DNA of 64,000 nucleotides from Bacteroides luhongzhouii (GTDB lineage Bacteria > Bacteroidota > Bacteroidia > Bacteroidales > Bacteroidaceae), in the NCBI RefSeq assembly GCF_009193295.2, contig NZ_CP059973.1, positions 4,588,001 to 4,652,000 on the forward strand, read 5' to 3'. A model generated the notes under the pieces. It saw only the letters and a list, made by a program, of their open reading frames with translations. It was not told the DNA's origin and ran no database searches. The translations under genes were made by a program, and so were the position numbers. Positions 53,739-62,388 of this stretch are shown in pieces; within the stretch, counting starts at the first letter, position 1; every line of letters begins with the position of its first letter.

Positions 53739-55079
53739 ATGGGAGATCCTAAAGCATTTCTAAATATACCTCGACAAGAGGCGGGATACCGCCCTGTAAA
53801 CGAGCGAATCGCTGACTATAGTCAGGTAGAACAGACTTTGAATACAAACAGCCGTAAATTGCAGGCGTCACGCTGCATGGATTGCGGTGTACCTTTCTGT
53901 CATTGGGCATGCCCGATAGGAAATAAACAACCGGAATGGCAGGATGCATTATACAGGGGAAAATGGAAGGAGGCATACGAAGTATTGTCGTCTACTTGCG
54001 ATTTTCCGGAATTTACGGGACGTATTTGTCCTGCTCTTTGCGAGAAATCGTGTGTGTTGAAACTTTCCTGCGATCAGCCGGTGACTATTCGCGAGAATGA
54101 AGCAGCTATCGTGGAAGCGGCTTTTCGTGAAGGATATATACAGATAAAGACTCCGGAAAGAAACGGAAAGAAAGTGGCGGTGATTGGTGCGGGTCCTGCC
54201 GGATTGGTAGTGGCTAATCAGCTGAATTTAAAAGGATATAGCGTTACTTTATTCGATAAGGATGAAGCACCCGGAGGGTTATTACGGTTCGGTATTCCTA
54301 ATTTCAAACTGGATAAGAATGTGATTGACCGACGGATGAAGATATTGGCTGCAGAAGGAATACAGTTTGAAATGGGAGTAGAAATAGACGTCAATCATTT
54401 GCCGGAAGGATTCGACGCTTACTGCATCTGTACCGGAACGCCGACTGCACGTGATTTGAGTATTCCGGGACGTGAACTGAAAGGCATCCATTTCGCACTT
54501 GAAATGCTGGCACAGCAGAACAGGATTCTGGCAGGACAGACTTTCCCGAAAGATAAATTGGTGAATGCCAAAGGCAAAAAAGTACTTGTGATAGGTGGCG
54601 GAGATACCGGTTCCGACTGCATCGGAACCAGTGTGAGACAGGGAGCCGTCAGTGTCACTCAAATCGAAATCATGCCGAAACCTCCTGTCGGCTACAATCC
54701 GGCTACTCCTTGGCCACAATGGCCGGCAGTCTTCAAAACGACTTCCAGCCATGAAGAAGGTTGTACACGCCGCTGGTGCCTGGCTTCCAATCAGTTCCTC
54801 GGAAAGAATGGAAAAGTGACAGGTGTAGAAGTGGAAGAAGTAGAATGGATTCCGGCAGCAGATGGCGGACGTCCCACAATGAAACCAACAGGGAAGAAGG
54901 AAGTCATCGAAGCTGATATGGTATTGCTGGCAATGGGATTCTTAAAACCGGAGCAACCGAAATTTGCAAAGAATGTATTCCTTGCCGGTGATGCCGAGAC
55001 TGGTGCCAGCCTGGTGGTACGCGCCATGGCGGGCGGACGAAAGGCCGCTGTGGAAATAGATGCTTATCTGAAACAATAA
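53739..55079 (+). CDS. gltD: Glutamate synthase, small subunit
   Basis: 446 residues from MGDPKAFLN; an upstream ATG at 53703 lies inside the 44-nt element and is rejected. N-terminal [4Fe-4S] cysteines in CMDCGVPFCHWACP and CPALCEKSCVL; FAD site GAGPAGLVVANQL, NADPH site IGGGDTGSDCIG and the FAD-binding LAGDAETGASLVVRAM near the end. It feeds electrons from NAD(P)H to GltB. It follows gltB by 69 bp. Confidence 0.95.
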   Translation: MGDPKAFLNIPRQEAGYRPVNERIADYSQVEQTLNTNSRKLQASRCMDCGVPFCHWACPIGNKQPEWQDALYRGKWKEAYEVLSSTCDFPEFTGRICPALCEKSCVLKLSCDQPVTIRENEAAIVEAAFREGYIQIKTPERNGKKVAVIGAGPAGLVVANQLNLKGYSVTLFDKDEAPGGLLRFGIPNFKLDKNVIDRRMKILAAEGIQFEMGVEIDVNHLPEGFDAYCICTGTPTARDLSIPGRELKGIHFALEMLAQQNRILAGQTFPKDKLVNAKGKKVLVIGGGDTGSDCIGTSVRQGAVSVTQIEIMPKPPVGYNPATPWPQWPAVFKTTSSHEEGCTRRWCLASNQFLGKNGKVTGVEVEEVEWIPAADGGRPTMKPTGKKEVIEADMVLLAMGFLKPEQPKFAKNVFLAGDAETGASLVVRAMAGGRKAAVEIDAYLKQ

Positions 55080-55126
55080 GTTCTGCAACAGTATACAACA
55101 GGAAGCTCGATCGCTATTACCGGTTC

Positions 55127-55210
55127 GTTCCATATCTGTGGAACTAAAAGATAACAGATATGGAACTAAAGGGAAACAGTTGTGGAACTAAACGATAACA
55201 ATTATGGAAC
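55127..55210. repeat. Four TGGAAC repeats with exact 22-bp period, upstream of asnB
   Basis: TGGAAC at 55139, 55161, 55183 and 55205, each step 22 bp; three are followed by TAAA and a (G)ATAACA- or GAAACA-like word. An inverted copy GTTCCA stands at 55127. 22 bp is about two helical turns, so the sites would lie on one face of the DNA. A protein-binding array and a degenerate tandem repeat are both possible. Confidence 0.65.
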
Positions 55211-55293
55211 GAATTAAGAATAGCTAGTCAGCTTCTTAGAAATAGCGAATAAACAATCAACAGATTACATTACCCCCTCTAAAAATTAAATTT

Positions 55294-56961
55294 ATGTGTG
55301 GAATAGCAGGTATACTCAACATCAAAGTTCAAACGAAAGAACTAAGAGATAAAGCACTGAAAATGGCCCAGAAGATCCGTCATCGCGGACCGGACTGGAG
55401 CGGAATCTATGTAGGCGGAAGTGCCATCCTGGCACACGAACGTCTTTCCATTGTCGACCCGCAGAGTGGCGGACAACCGTTATACTCTCCCGATCGTAAA
55501 CAGGTGCTCGCCGTCAACGGTGAGATTTACAATCACCGTGATATTCGCGCTAAATATGCGGGAAAATATAACTTTCAAACCGGAAGTGACTGTGAGGTAA
55601 TTCTTGCCCTTTACAAAGATAAAGGCATCCATTTTTTGGAAGATATCAGCGGTATCTTCGCTTTCGTTCTTTATGATGAGGAAAAGGATGAATTTCTGAT
55701 TGCCCGTGATCCGATAGGGGTTATTCCTTTATATATAGGAAAAGATAAAGAGGGAAAAATCTACTTCGGCAGCGAGTTGAAAGCTCTCGAAGGATTTTGT
55801 GACGAATATGAAGTATTCCTTCCCGGACATTATTTCTATAGTAAAGAGGGCAAAATGAAACGTTGGTATTCGCGCGACTGGACAGAATATGAAGCTGTAA
55901 AAGAGAATGATGCACAAACCGATGATGTGAAAGTGGCATTAGAAAATGCCGTACATCGTCAGTTAATGAGTGACGTACCGTATGGAGTACTTCTTTCGGG
56001 TGGGTTGGATAGTTCCGTCATCTCCGCCATTGCCAAAAAATATGCGGCAAAGCGTATAGAAACAGACGGTGCAAGCGATGCATGGTGGCCCCAACTCCAC
56101 TCTTTCGCCATCGGTCTAAAGGGCGCCCCCGATTTGATTAAAGCGCGTGAGGTGGCCGAATATATCGGTACCGTCCATCACGAGATCAACTACACTATTC
56201 AGGAAGGTCTGGATGCTGTTCGCGATGTTATTTATTTCATCGAGACGTATGATGTAACTACCGTACGCGCTTCCACTCCCATGTATTTATTGGCGCGTGT
56301 CATCAAATCAATGGGTATCAAAATGGTGTTGAGCGGTGAAGGCGCCGATGAAGTTTTCGGAGGTTATCTGTACTTCCACAAGGCCCCTACTCCACAGGCA
56401 TTCCACGAAGAAACAGTACGTAAACTTTCAAAGTTGCACATGTACGATTGCCTCCGTGCCAATAAAAGTCTGTCAGCATGGGGAGTAGAAGGGCGCGTCC
56501 CTTTCCTTGATAAAGAATTTCTCGATGTAGCAATGAACCTGACCCCGAAAGCTAAAATGTGCCCCGGAAAAAACATCGAGAAACGAATTGTCCGCGAAGC
56601 CTTTGCCGATATGTTACCAGAAAGTGTGGCTTGGAGACAGAAGGAGCAGTTCAGTGACGGTGTAGGATATTCATGGATTGACACATTGAGAGAAATCACA
56701 GCAGCTGCCGTGAGCGATGAGCAAATGGAACATGCTGCCGAACGTTTCCCGATCAATACGCCACAAAACAAAGAAGAGTACTACTATCGTAGCATTTTCG
56801 AGGAGCATTTCCCCAGTGAAAGCGCAGCACGCACCGTCCCCAGCGTTCCTAGCGTAGCCTGCTCCACAGCAGAAGCACTGGCATGGGACATCGCTTTCAG
56901 AAATCTGAACGAACCTAGCGGACGTGCAGTGAAAGGAATACATGAAGAGGCCTATACTTAA
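55294..56961 (+). CDS. asnB: Asparagine synthetase B (glutamine-hydrolysing)
   Basis: 555 residues. Class II glutaminase with Cys2 (MCGIAGIL), RHRGPDWSG, AHERLSIVDP and NGEIYNH; synthetase domain with ATP pyrophosphatase motif LLSGGLDSSVISA and SGEGADEVFGGYLYF. It makes asparagine from aspartate, glutamine and ATP. Third gene after gltD but separated by 214 bp with tandem repeats, so it may have its own control. A hairpin (AATAACG...CTGTTATT) and a T-rich stretch follow. Length typical of the E. coli type. Confidence 0.95.
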   Translation: MCGIAGILNIKVQTKELRDKALKMAQKIRHRGPDWSGIYVGGSAILAHERLSIVDPQSGGQPLYSPDRKQVLAVNGEIYNHRDIRAKYAGKYNFQTGSDCEVILALYKDKGIHFLEDISGIFAFVLYDEEKDEFLIARDPIGVIPLYIGKDKEGKIYFGSELKALEGFCDEYEVFLPGHYFYSKEGKMKRWYSRDWTEYEAVKENDAQTDDVKVALENAVHRQLMSDVPYGVLLSGGLDSSVISAIAKKYAAKRIETDGASDAWWPQLHSFAIGLKGAPDLIKAREVAEYIGTVHHEINYTIQEGLDAVRDVIYFIETYDVTTVRASTPMYLLARVIKSMGIKMVLSGEGADEVFGGYLYFHKAPTPQAFHEETVRKLSKLHMYDCLRANKSLSAWGVEGRVPFLDKEFLDVAMNLTPKAKMCPGKNIEKRIVREAFADMLPESVAWRQKEQFSDGVGYSWIDTLREITAAAVSDEQMEHAAERFPINTPQNKEEYYYRSIFEEHFPSESAARTVPSVPSVACSTAEALAWDIAFRNLNEPSGRAVKGIHEEAYT

Positions 56962-56970
56962 CTGATAAAA

Positions 56971-57004
56971 AATAACGGAAATAGCAAATTCTGTTATTCT
57001 TTTG
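56971..57004 (+). terminator. Probable terminator of asnB
   Basis: Imperfect hairpin AATAAC-GGAAAT with ATTCTGTTATT (56971-56998), followed by CTTTTG. Confidence 0.5.
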
Positions 57005-57030
57005 TAGCATTTCTATTCTAAAATCCCAAG

Positions 57031-57072
57031 GATTAACGCAGATTAGCATATTATCGGCTGATTTGCGTTATC
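57031..57072. repeat. Imperfect inverted repeat before the GDPD gene
   Basis: GATTAACGCAGATTAGC (57031-57047) faces GCTGATTTGCGTTATC (57057-57072), with G-U or compensated changes, followed by six Ts. It belongs to the AATCTG(C/T)G word family seen at 1702-1995 and may act as terminator. Confidence 0.5.
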
Positions 57073-57079
57073 TTTTTTA

Positions 57080-57087
57080 TAATTTTG
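57080..57087 (+). promoter_or_regulatory. -7 box of the GDPD gene
   Basis: TAATTTTG, 46 bp before the ATG at 57134. Confidence 0.5.
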
Positions 57088-57133
57088 AGGCCAAACCCAA
57101 TTAAATCTATCAAACTTTTAAAAGACCAAACTA

Positions 57134-57901
57134 ATGAATTTAAAAAAAATGATGATGGCTTCTGCCCTTCTAATGGCTGCTTGCTGTATGCAGGCACAGA
57201 CAAAAGTGATAGCTCACCGCGGTTTCTGGAAAACTCCGGGATCATCGCAGAACAGTATTTCATCACTTCTAAAAGCAGATTCCATCGGTTGTTACGGTTC
57301 AGAATTTGACGTATGGATCGCGAAGGATAACAAGTTAGTGGTTAACCATGATCCCGTATACAAGATGAGGCCGATGGAATATTCCAAAGGTGATGCGCTG
57401 ACCGGACTTAAATTATCCAACGGAGAAAACTTACCCAGCCTGGAACAGTATCTGGAAGCCGGAAAAAACTGTAAAACCCAACTGATTCTCGAACTGAAAG
57501 CACATAGTAACAAGAAACGCGAGACTAAAGCGGTGCAGGGAATCGTTGCCATGGTAAAGAAAATGGGATTGGAAAACCGTATGGAGTACATCACATTCTC
57601 TCTGCATGCCATGAAAGAGTTTATCCGTCTGGCTCCTGCCGGTACTCCGGTATTTTACCTTAACGGAGACCTGTCTCCCAAAGAACTGAAAGAACTCGGT
57701 GCTGCCGGTCTTGACTATCACATGGGAGTGATTAAGAAACACCCCGAATGGATCAAAGAAGCCCACGACCTCGGCTTGAAAGTAAACGTATGGACAGTGG
57801 ACGAAGTAGAAGACATGAAATCGCTGATTGAACAAAAGGTAGATTTCATCACCACTAATGAGCCGGTCATCTTACAAGAAGAGCTTAAAAAGCTTCAATA
57901 A
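57134..57901 (+). CDS. Secreted glycerophosphodiester phosphodiesterase
   Basis: 255 residues. A signal peptide (MMMASALLMAACCMQAQ) precedes the GDPD domain: VIAHRGFWKTPGSSQNS with the catalytic His-Arg, SEFDVWIAKDNKLVVNHDPVY with the metal-binding Glu/Asp and the second catalytic His, LILELKAH, and the closing VNVWTVDEVEDMKSLI and FITTNEPV. It hydrolyses glycerophosphodiesters in the periplasm to glycerol-3-phosphate and an alcohol. It has its own promoter and is followed by a set of hairpins. Confidence 0.9.
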   Translation: MNLKKMMMASALLMAACCMQAQTKVIAHRGFWKTPGSSQNSISSLLKADSIGCYGSEFDVWIAKDNKLVVNHDPVYKMRPMEYSKGDALTGLKLSNGENLPSLEQYLEAGKNCKTQLILELKAHSNKKRETKAVQGIVAMVKKMGLENRMEYITFSLHAMKEFIRLAPAGTPVFYLNGDLSPKELKELGAAGLDYHMGVIKKHPEWIKEAHDLGLKVNVWTVDEVEDMKSLIEQKVDFITTNEPVILQEELKKLQ

Positions 57902-57940
57902 GAAAAAATATTCACATATTAAACAATTCAACAGCTGGGC

Positions 57941-58026
57941 TTTAAGGAAACGAAATCTTCCTTTAAAAGAAACAGGTTGTTTCTCGGTGTCAAACGGGTG
58001 TTTCCTTTTAAAGGAATCACCCGTTT
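57941..58026. repeat. Three consecutive hairpins after the GDPD gene
   Basis: Hairpin 1: TTTAAGGAA/TTCCTTTAAA (57941-57967). Hairpin 2: GAAACA-GGT-TGTTTC (57969-57983). Hairpin 3: AAACGGGTG/CACCCGTTT (57992-58000, 58018-58026) continuing inward with TTCCTT/AAGGAA. No T-run follows. GGAAAC/GTTTCC words dominate. Confidence 0.65.
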
Positions 58027-58146
58027 CTTTAAATGGAAAATCATCTTCTATAACGCTCTAAATACCAACACTTTAAAAGTGTCATTTTTTTTAATTAAAA
58101 AGAAAAGGGATCTTCCTATGAATAACAATAAAAGATTACAGACAAT

Positions 58147-58443
58147 TCATTGGAAATCATCCAATACTTCTTTTAATTCTTCTACTGTAAGCTCTCCTAC
58201 CTGTCTCCATAGTTCATGACTATTATGCAATAGAAGGAAAGCCGGTACTGTTTCTACATTATGTGCATCGGCAATTGCTCTATTCTCTTCTGCATTCACT
58301 CTAATCAATTCTACAGTTCTCTTTTCGTAAGTTCGAAGCACAGGTCCTATCCACTCATAATGAGGGGACCAATCGGCATAGAATACCACCAACACCAGAT
58401 GGTTGGTTTTAATTGCTGTTTCTAGTTGTTTCTCTATATTCAT
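58147..58443 (-). CDS. Thioredoxin-fold protein without active-site cysteines
   Basis: 98 residues, no signal. The thioredoxin fold is clear from LVLVVFYADWSPHYEWIGPVLRTYE, VELIRVNAEENRAIADAHNVETVPAFLLL (with the cis-Pro) and LWRQVGELTVEELKEVL. The CxxC that should follow the Trp is SPHY, so it cannot catalyse disulfide exchange; there is no Cys in the protein. It could be a chaperone or binding partner. It is alone on the minus strand between two + units. Confidence 0.82.
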   Translation of the reverse strand: MNIEKQLETAIKTNHLVLVVFYADWSPHYEWIGPVLRTYEKRTVELIRVNAEENRAIADAHNVETVPAFLLLHNSHELWRQVGELTVEELKEVLDDFQ

Positions 58444-58857
58444 ATCGCTATGTTTTTATATTAATGATAGTGCTAAAACAATGAATACAGAAAAAGGTTC
58501 TTCAAAATATCCCGCGAGCAATATGATAGAGAAATAAGGTTTTTCACTTTCATATCGTCAAAAGAAAAAGAATGTATTTCCTGTTTTTATAACTGGTTTC
58601 ATCGATTATCAGGGCTAAATATTCTTCATATATTATGAAAGGATATGCAAAACAATTCACCCAAATAACAATTTATTAATATAGATATATATATAATTTC
58701 AAATTATAACTAAACATAGTCGTATAAAAGGCGATTATAAGTTTAAAGAAAATAAATAGAGATTAGACATACTTTTCAGCAAAATATAAAGCAAAAAGTC
58801 ATACCTTTGTGTCGTAATAAAACAAAAGGATACAGCAACCTATAAATATCAATCAAA
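58444..58857. other. 414-bp AT-rich region before dapF
   Basis: No gene visible. It must carry the promoter of the thioredoxin-like gene on the minus strand, and it carries that of dapF (-7 box TACCTTTG at 58802-58809). A simple AT stretch (ATATAGATATATATATAA) lies at about 58680-58696. Confidence 0.55.
58802..58809 (+). promoter_or_regulatory. -7 box of the dapF-dapL unit
   Basis: TACCTTTG, 48 bp before the dapF ATG. Confidence 0.6.
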
Positions 58858-59667
58858 ATGATATCAAAGATTAAGTTCACTAAAATGCATGGAGCTGGAA
58901 ATGACTACATATATGTAGACACGACCAGATATCCGATAGCAGACCCTGAAAAGAAAGCGATCGAATGGAGCAAGTTTCATACAGGAATCGGAAGCGATGG
59001 ACTTATATTGATTGGTGTCTCTGATAAAGCAGATTTCAGTATGCGTATTTTCAATGCCGACGGTTCGGAAGCAATGATGTGTGGCAATGGTAGCCGCTGT
59101 GTAGGCAAATATGTATATGAATACGGATTGACTGATAAAACAGAAATAACTTTGGAAACACTATCGGGAATTAAGATTCTGAAATTGCAGGTAGAGGAAA
59201 AAACAGTCAGTGCAGTCACCGTAGATATGGGCAGTCCGCAAGAAACAGGAGAGATTGATTGGGGAAAGAAATATCCTTTCCGATCTACTAAAGTATCAAT
59301 GGGTAATCCTCATCTCGTCACATTTGTTGATGACATTACCCAAATTAATCTTCCGGAAATTGGTCCTGAACTGGAGAATCATCTTCTCTTTCCCGACAGA
59401 ACGAATGTAGAGTTTGCACAGTTCGTCGGTAAAGACACCATACGGATGAGAGTGTGGGAAAGAGGATCGGGAATTACTCAGGCTTGCGGGACAGGTGCTT
59501 GCGCCACAGCAGTAGCCGCCTTCATCAACGGACTTGCAGGAAGAAAAAGCGATGTGATAATGGATGGAGGAACAGTTACCATCGAATGGGATGAAACCTC
59601 CGGACATATATTAATGACCGGACCGGCAACCAAGGTTTTCGATGGAGAGATTGATGATAAGTATTAA
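58858..59667 (+). CDS. dapF: Diaminopimelate epimerase
   Basis: 269 residues, cytoplasmic. Both catalytic Cys are visible: [16 protein letters not shown] (about 75-90) and [15 protein letters not shown] (about 208-222). [15 protein letters not shown] at the start is the family signature. It interconverts LL- and meso-diaminopimelate, giving the peptidoglycan and lysine precursor. It is followed by dapL 35 bp later, completing the aminotransferase route from tetrahydrodipicolinate. Confidence 0.96.
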   Translation: MISKIKFTKMHGAGNDYIYVDTTRYPIADPEKKAIEWSKFHTGIGSDGLILIGVSDKADFSMRIFNADGSEAMMCGNGSRCVGKYVYEYGLTDKTEITLETLSGIKILKLQVEEKTVSAVTVDMGSPQETGEIDWGKKYPFRSTKVSMGNPHLVTFVDDITQINLPEIGPELENHLLFPDRTNVEFAQFVGKDTIRMRVWERGSGITQACGTGACATAVAAFINGLAGRKSDVIMDGGTVTIEWDETSGHILMTGPATKVFDGEIDDKY

Positions 59668-59702
59668 GTATTAGATTTTGCAGAACTTAAAACAATAACA
59701 AG

Positions 59703-60935
59703 ATGGCATTAGTAAACGAGCATTTTTTAAAATTACCGGGAAGTTATTTATTCTCGGATATAGCGAAAAAGGTAAATACTTTCAGGATAACGCATCCCAA
59801 ACAGGACATCATCCGGCTAGGTATCGGCGACGTTACGCAGCCACTTCCTCCAGCCTGTATAGAAGCAATGCACAAAGCAGTAGAAGAACTGGCCAGCAAA
59901 GATACATTCCGCGGATATGGTCCTGAACAGGGATATGATTTTCTGATTGAAGCAATCATAAAAAACGATTTCGCTCCACGCGGGATTCATTTCTCAGCAT
60001 CCGAAATTTTCGTCAACGACGGGGCTAAAAGCGATACCGGAAATATAGGTGATATTCTTCGCCACGACAATAGCGTAGGTGTTACAGATCCCATCTATCC
60101 GGTTTACATAGACAGTAACGTTATGTGTGGACGCGCCGGGGTACTGGAAGAAGAAACGGGTAAATGGAGCAATGTTACTTATATGCCTTGCACAAGTGAG
60201 AACAACTTTATCCCGGAAATTCCGGTCAAACAGATAGACATCGTTTATCTCTGTTATCCGAACAACCCGACAGGGACCACCTTAACCAAACCGGAACTGA
60301 AAAAGTGGGTGGATTATGCCCTGGCAAACGATACACTGATTCTGTTCGATGCTGCTTACGAGGCATATATCCAGGACGAGAATGTCCCCCACTCTATCTA
60401 TGAGATTAAGGGAGCTAAAAAGTGCGCGATTGAATTCCGTAGTTTTTCAAAAACAGCAGGATTTACAGGAGTACGCTGCGGATATACCGTGGTTCCGAAA
60501 GAGCTCACTGCCGCCACTCTGGAAGGCGATCGCATACCACTCAACAGATTATGGAACCGACGCCAGTGTACTAAGTTCAACGGCACTTCTTATATTACTC
60601 AACGGGCAGCAGAAGCCGTTTACAGTGCAGAAGGCAAGGCTCAGATTAAAAAAACAATCGACTATTATATGACCAACGCAAAAATCATGAAGGAAGGACT
60701 GGAAGCGACGGGATTGAAAGTATACGGCGGAGTCAACGCTCCTTACTTGTGGGTGAAAACTCCGAACGGACTTTCTTCATGGCGATTCTTTGAACAGATG
60801 TTGTATGAAGCCAATGTGGTCGGGACTCCCGGTGTAGGCTTCGGACCAAGCGGTGAAGGGTATATCCGGCTGACTGCATTCGGCGAACGCAACGACTGTA
60901 TCGAAGCGATGAGAAGAATAAAAAACTGGCTCTGA
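59703..60935 (+). CDS. dapL: LL-diaminopimelate aminotransferase
   Basis: 410 residues. The PLP-binding Lys is in FRSFSKTAGFTGVRCGYTV; the fold type I motifs YPNNPTGT and FDAAYEAYI are present. It converts tetrahydrodipicolinate directly to LL-diaminopimelate with glutamate as amino donor, so one enzyme replaces the succinylase steps. Pairing with dapF is typical. It stands before the porin, glnK and amtB genes, tying cell-wall nitrogen demand to ammonium uptake. Confidence 0.96.
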   Translation: MALVNEHFLKLPGSYLFSDIAKKVNTFRITHPKQDIIRLGIGDVTQPLPPACIEAMHKAVEELASKDTFRGYGPEQGYDFLIEAIIKNDFAPRGIHFSASEIFVNDGAKSDTGNIGDILRHDNSVGVTDPIYPVYIDSNVMCGRAGVLEEETGKWSNVTYMPCTSENNFIPEIPVKQIDIVYLCYPNNPTGTTLTKPELKKWVDYALANDTLILFDAAYEAYIQDENVPHSIYEIKGAKKCAIEFRSFSKTAGFTGVRCGYTVVPKELTAATLEGDRIPLNRLWNRRQCTKFNGTSYITQRAAEAVYSAEGKAQIKKTIDYYMTNAKIMKEGLEATGLKVYGGVNAPYLWVKTPNGLSSWRFFEQMLYEANVVGTPGVGFGPSGEGYIRLTAFGERNDCIEAMRRIKNWL

Positions 60936-61005
60936 TTGAACGAATAATGGATAGCGGGAAATGGAAAGTTCAACATCCCCCATTAAACGAACATCATCAT
61001 TCCCG

Positions 61006-61033
61006 CATGATCAGTTATCCATGATCGGTTATC
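61006..61033. repeat. Two adjacent 14-bp direct repeats upstream of the porin
   Basis: CATGATCAGTTATC (61006-61019) and CATGATCGGTTATC (61020-61033), one mismatch. They lie 88 bp before the porin ATG, a suitable place for an activator. An ATAGTA/TACTAT inverted repeat follows nearby. Confidence 0.5.
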
Positions 61034-61120
61034 TATAAAAAACGATAGTATTTTGCGCGCTACTATATAACAAATGGACCGTACATCCACATTTTTCTAA
61101 CTTTTAAAGGTAAAAAGACG

Positions 61121-61882
61121 ATGAAAACGACGATTAACAACAAATTGGGGGTAATAACAGTAGCATTATTACTGTCAGGACTTGTCCCGTCTACAATGAT
61201 GGCACAAGATAAGGTAGAAGCTTCCGTTGGAGCAGATTTGGTAAGTGGCTACATCTGGCGCGGCCAGAATTTAGGCGGGGTTAGCGTCCAGCCTTCACTG
61301 GGAATCTCTTACAAAGGTTTATCACTCGGAGCATGGGGATCGGTGGGAATTGAATCCAAAGATGCAAAAGAGTTTGATTTAACTCTCGGTTATTCAATGG
61401 GTGGATTTAGTGTTTCAATAACGGATTATTGGTTTGATAAAACATATACAGGGGATGTAGATGAATACGGAAAGGAGATTTATACAACCAATAAATATTT
61501 CCAATATGGAGCCTATTCTACGGCTCACGTATTTGAAGCACAAGTGGGATATGATTTCGGTCCGCTAGCCGTCAACTGGTACACAAATTTTGCAGGTGCC
61601 GACGGTGTGAAAGAAAACGGCAAAAGAGCTTACTCTTCTTACCTCGCACTTAGCGCACCATTCAAATTGGGAGGTCTCGACTGGACAGTAGATTTAGGTA
61701 TGGTTCCCTGGGAAACGACTTTTTATAATGGCTATACCAGTGGATTCTGCGTAACAGACATCAGTCTCGGAGCATCCAAGGAGATTAAAATCACAGATTC
61801 CTTCTCCATACCGACATTTGCCAAAGTGACAGTGAATCCACGCACTGAAGGAGCCTACTTTGCTTTCGGACTAAGTTTTTAA
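61121..61882 (+). CDS. Outer-membrane porin-like protein of the ammonium cluster
   Basis: 253 residues. The signal peptide ends at MMAQ. The mature part is built of amphipathic strands with aromatic ends (DLVSGYIWRGQNLGG, VQPSLGISYKGLSLGAWG, FDLTLGYSMGGFSVSITDYWF) and closes with AYFAFGLSF, a terminal Phe signature for barrel insertion. YxWRG-type motifs are frequent in TorF-like putative porins; I assign it there tentatively. It stands just before glnK and amtB, so it may admit nitrogen compounds through the outer membrane (inference). Confidence 0.78.
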   Translation: MKTTINNKLGVITVALLLSGLVPSTMMAQDKVEASVGADLVSGYIWRGQNLGGVSVQPSLGISYKGLSLGAWGSVGIESKDAKEFDLTLGYSMGGFSVSITDYWFDKTYTGDVDEYGKEIYTTNKYFQYGAYSTAHVFEAQVGYDFGPLAVNWYTNFAGADGVKENGKRAYSSYLALSAPFKLGGLDWTVDLGMVPWETTFYNGYTSGFCVTDISLGASKEIKITDSFSIPTFAKVTVNPRTEGAYFAFGLSF

Positions 61883-62031
61883 GAGAGAGAATTTACAATA
61901 CAAAGAGTGTATAGGGATTAGAAAAGGTAGTTAGAGTTTAGATTTTATCGGTTTGTTGTATGGTAACCTGCTATGGCTGCCGCTACCCTATACCTCTTTC
62001 TTTTACAAGACATACTAATATTTTAAGGTAT

Positions 62032-62388
62032 ATGAAAAAGATTGAAGCTATTATCCGTAAGACCAAATTCGAGGACGTAAAAGACGCTCTTCTCGAAGCG
62101 GACATCGAATGGTTCTCTTATTACGATGTAAGAGGCATTGGAAAAGCACGGCAAGGACGTATCTACCGTGGCGTAGTATATGACACCAGCACCATTGAAC
62201 GAATTTTGATCTCTATTGTCGTACGCGACAAGAATACCGAGAAAACAGTGCAGGCTATCATTAAAGCTGCACAGACCGGAGAAATCGGTGACGGACGTAT
62301 TTTCGTCATTCCTATCGAAGACGCTATCCGCATCCGCACTGCCGAACGTGGTGACATAGCCCTCTACAATGCAGAACAAGAACGTTAA
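62032..62388 (+). CDS. glnK: P-II family nitrogen regulator
   Basis: 118 residues from MKKIEAIIRKTKF; the longer open frame upstream has no family match. The PII fold is clear: the T-loop region GKARQGRIYRGVVYDTST has the conserved Tyr in YRG, followed by ILISIVVRD; the B-loop TGEIGDGRIFVIP binds ATP; C-loop RIRTAERGDIAL. It blocks AmtB when nitrogen is plentiful, binding ADP/ATP and 2-oxoglutarate. The T-loop is atypical compared with enteric GlnK. Its stop codon is inside the second 44-nt element; amtB follows 107 bp later. Confidence 0.95.
   Translation: MKKIEAIIRKTKFEDVKDALLEADIEWFSYYDVRGIGKARQGRIYRGVVYDTSTIERILISIVVRDKNTEKTVQAIIKAAQTGEIGDGRIFVIPIEDAIRIRTAERGDIALYNAEQER

Noticed and set aside
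55127..55210. CRISPR array
   Set aside because: The 22-bp steps have only a 6-10 bp conserved word, the spacers are not unique 30-mers, and no cas gene is in the window.
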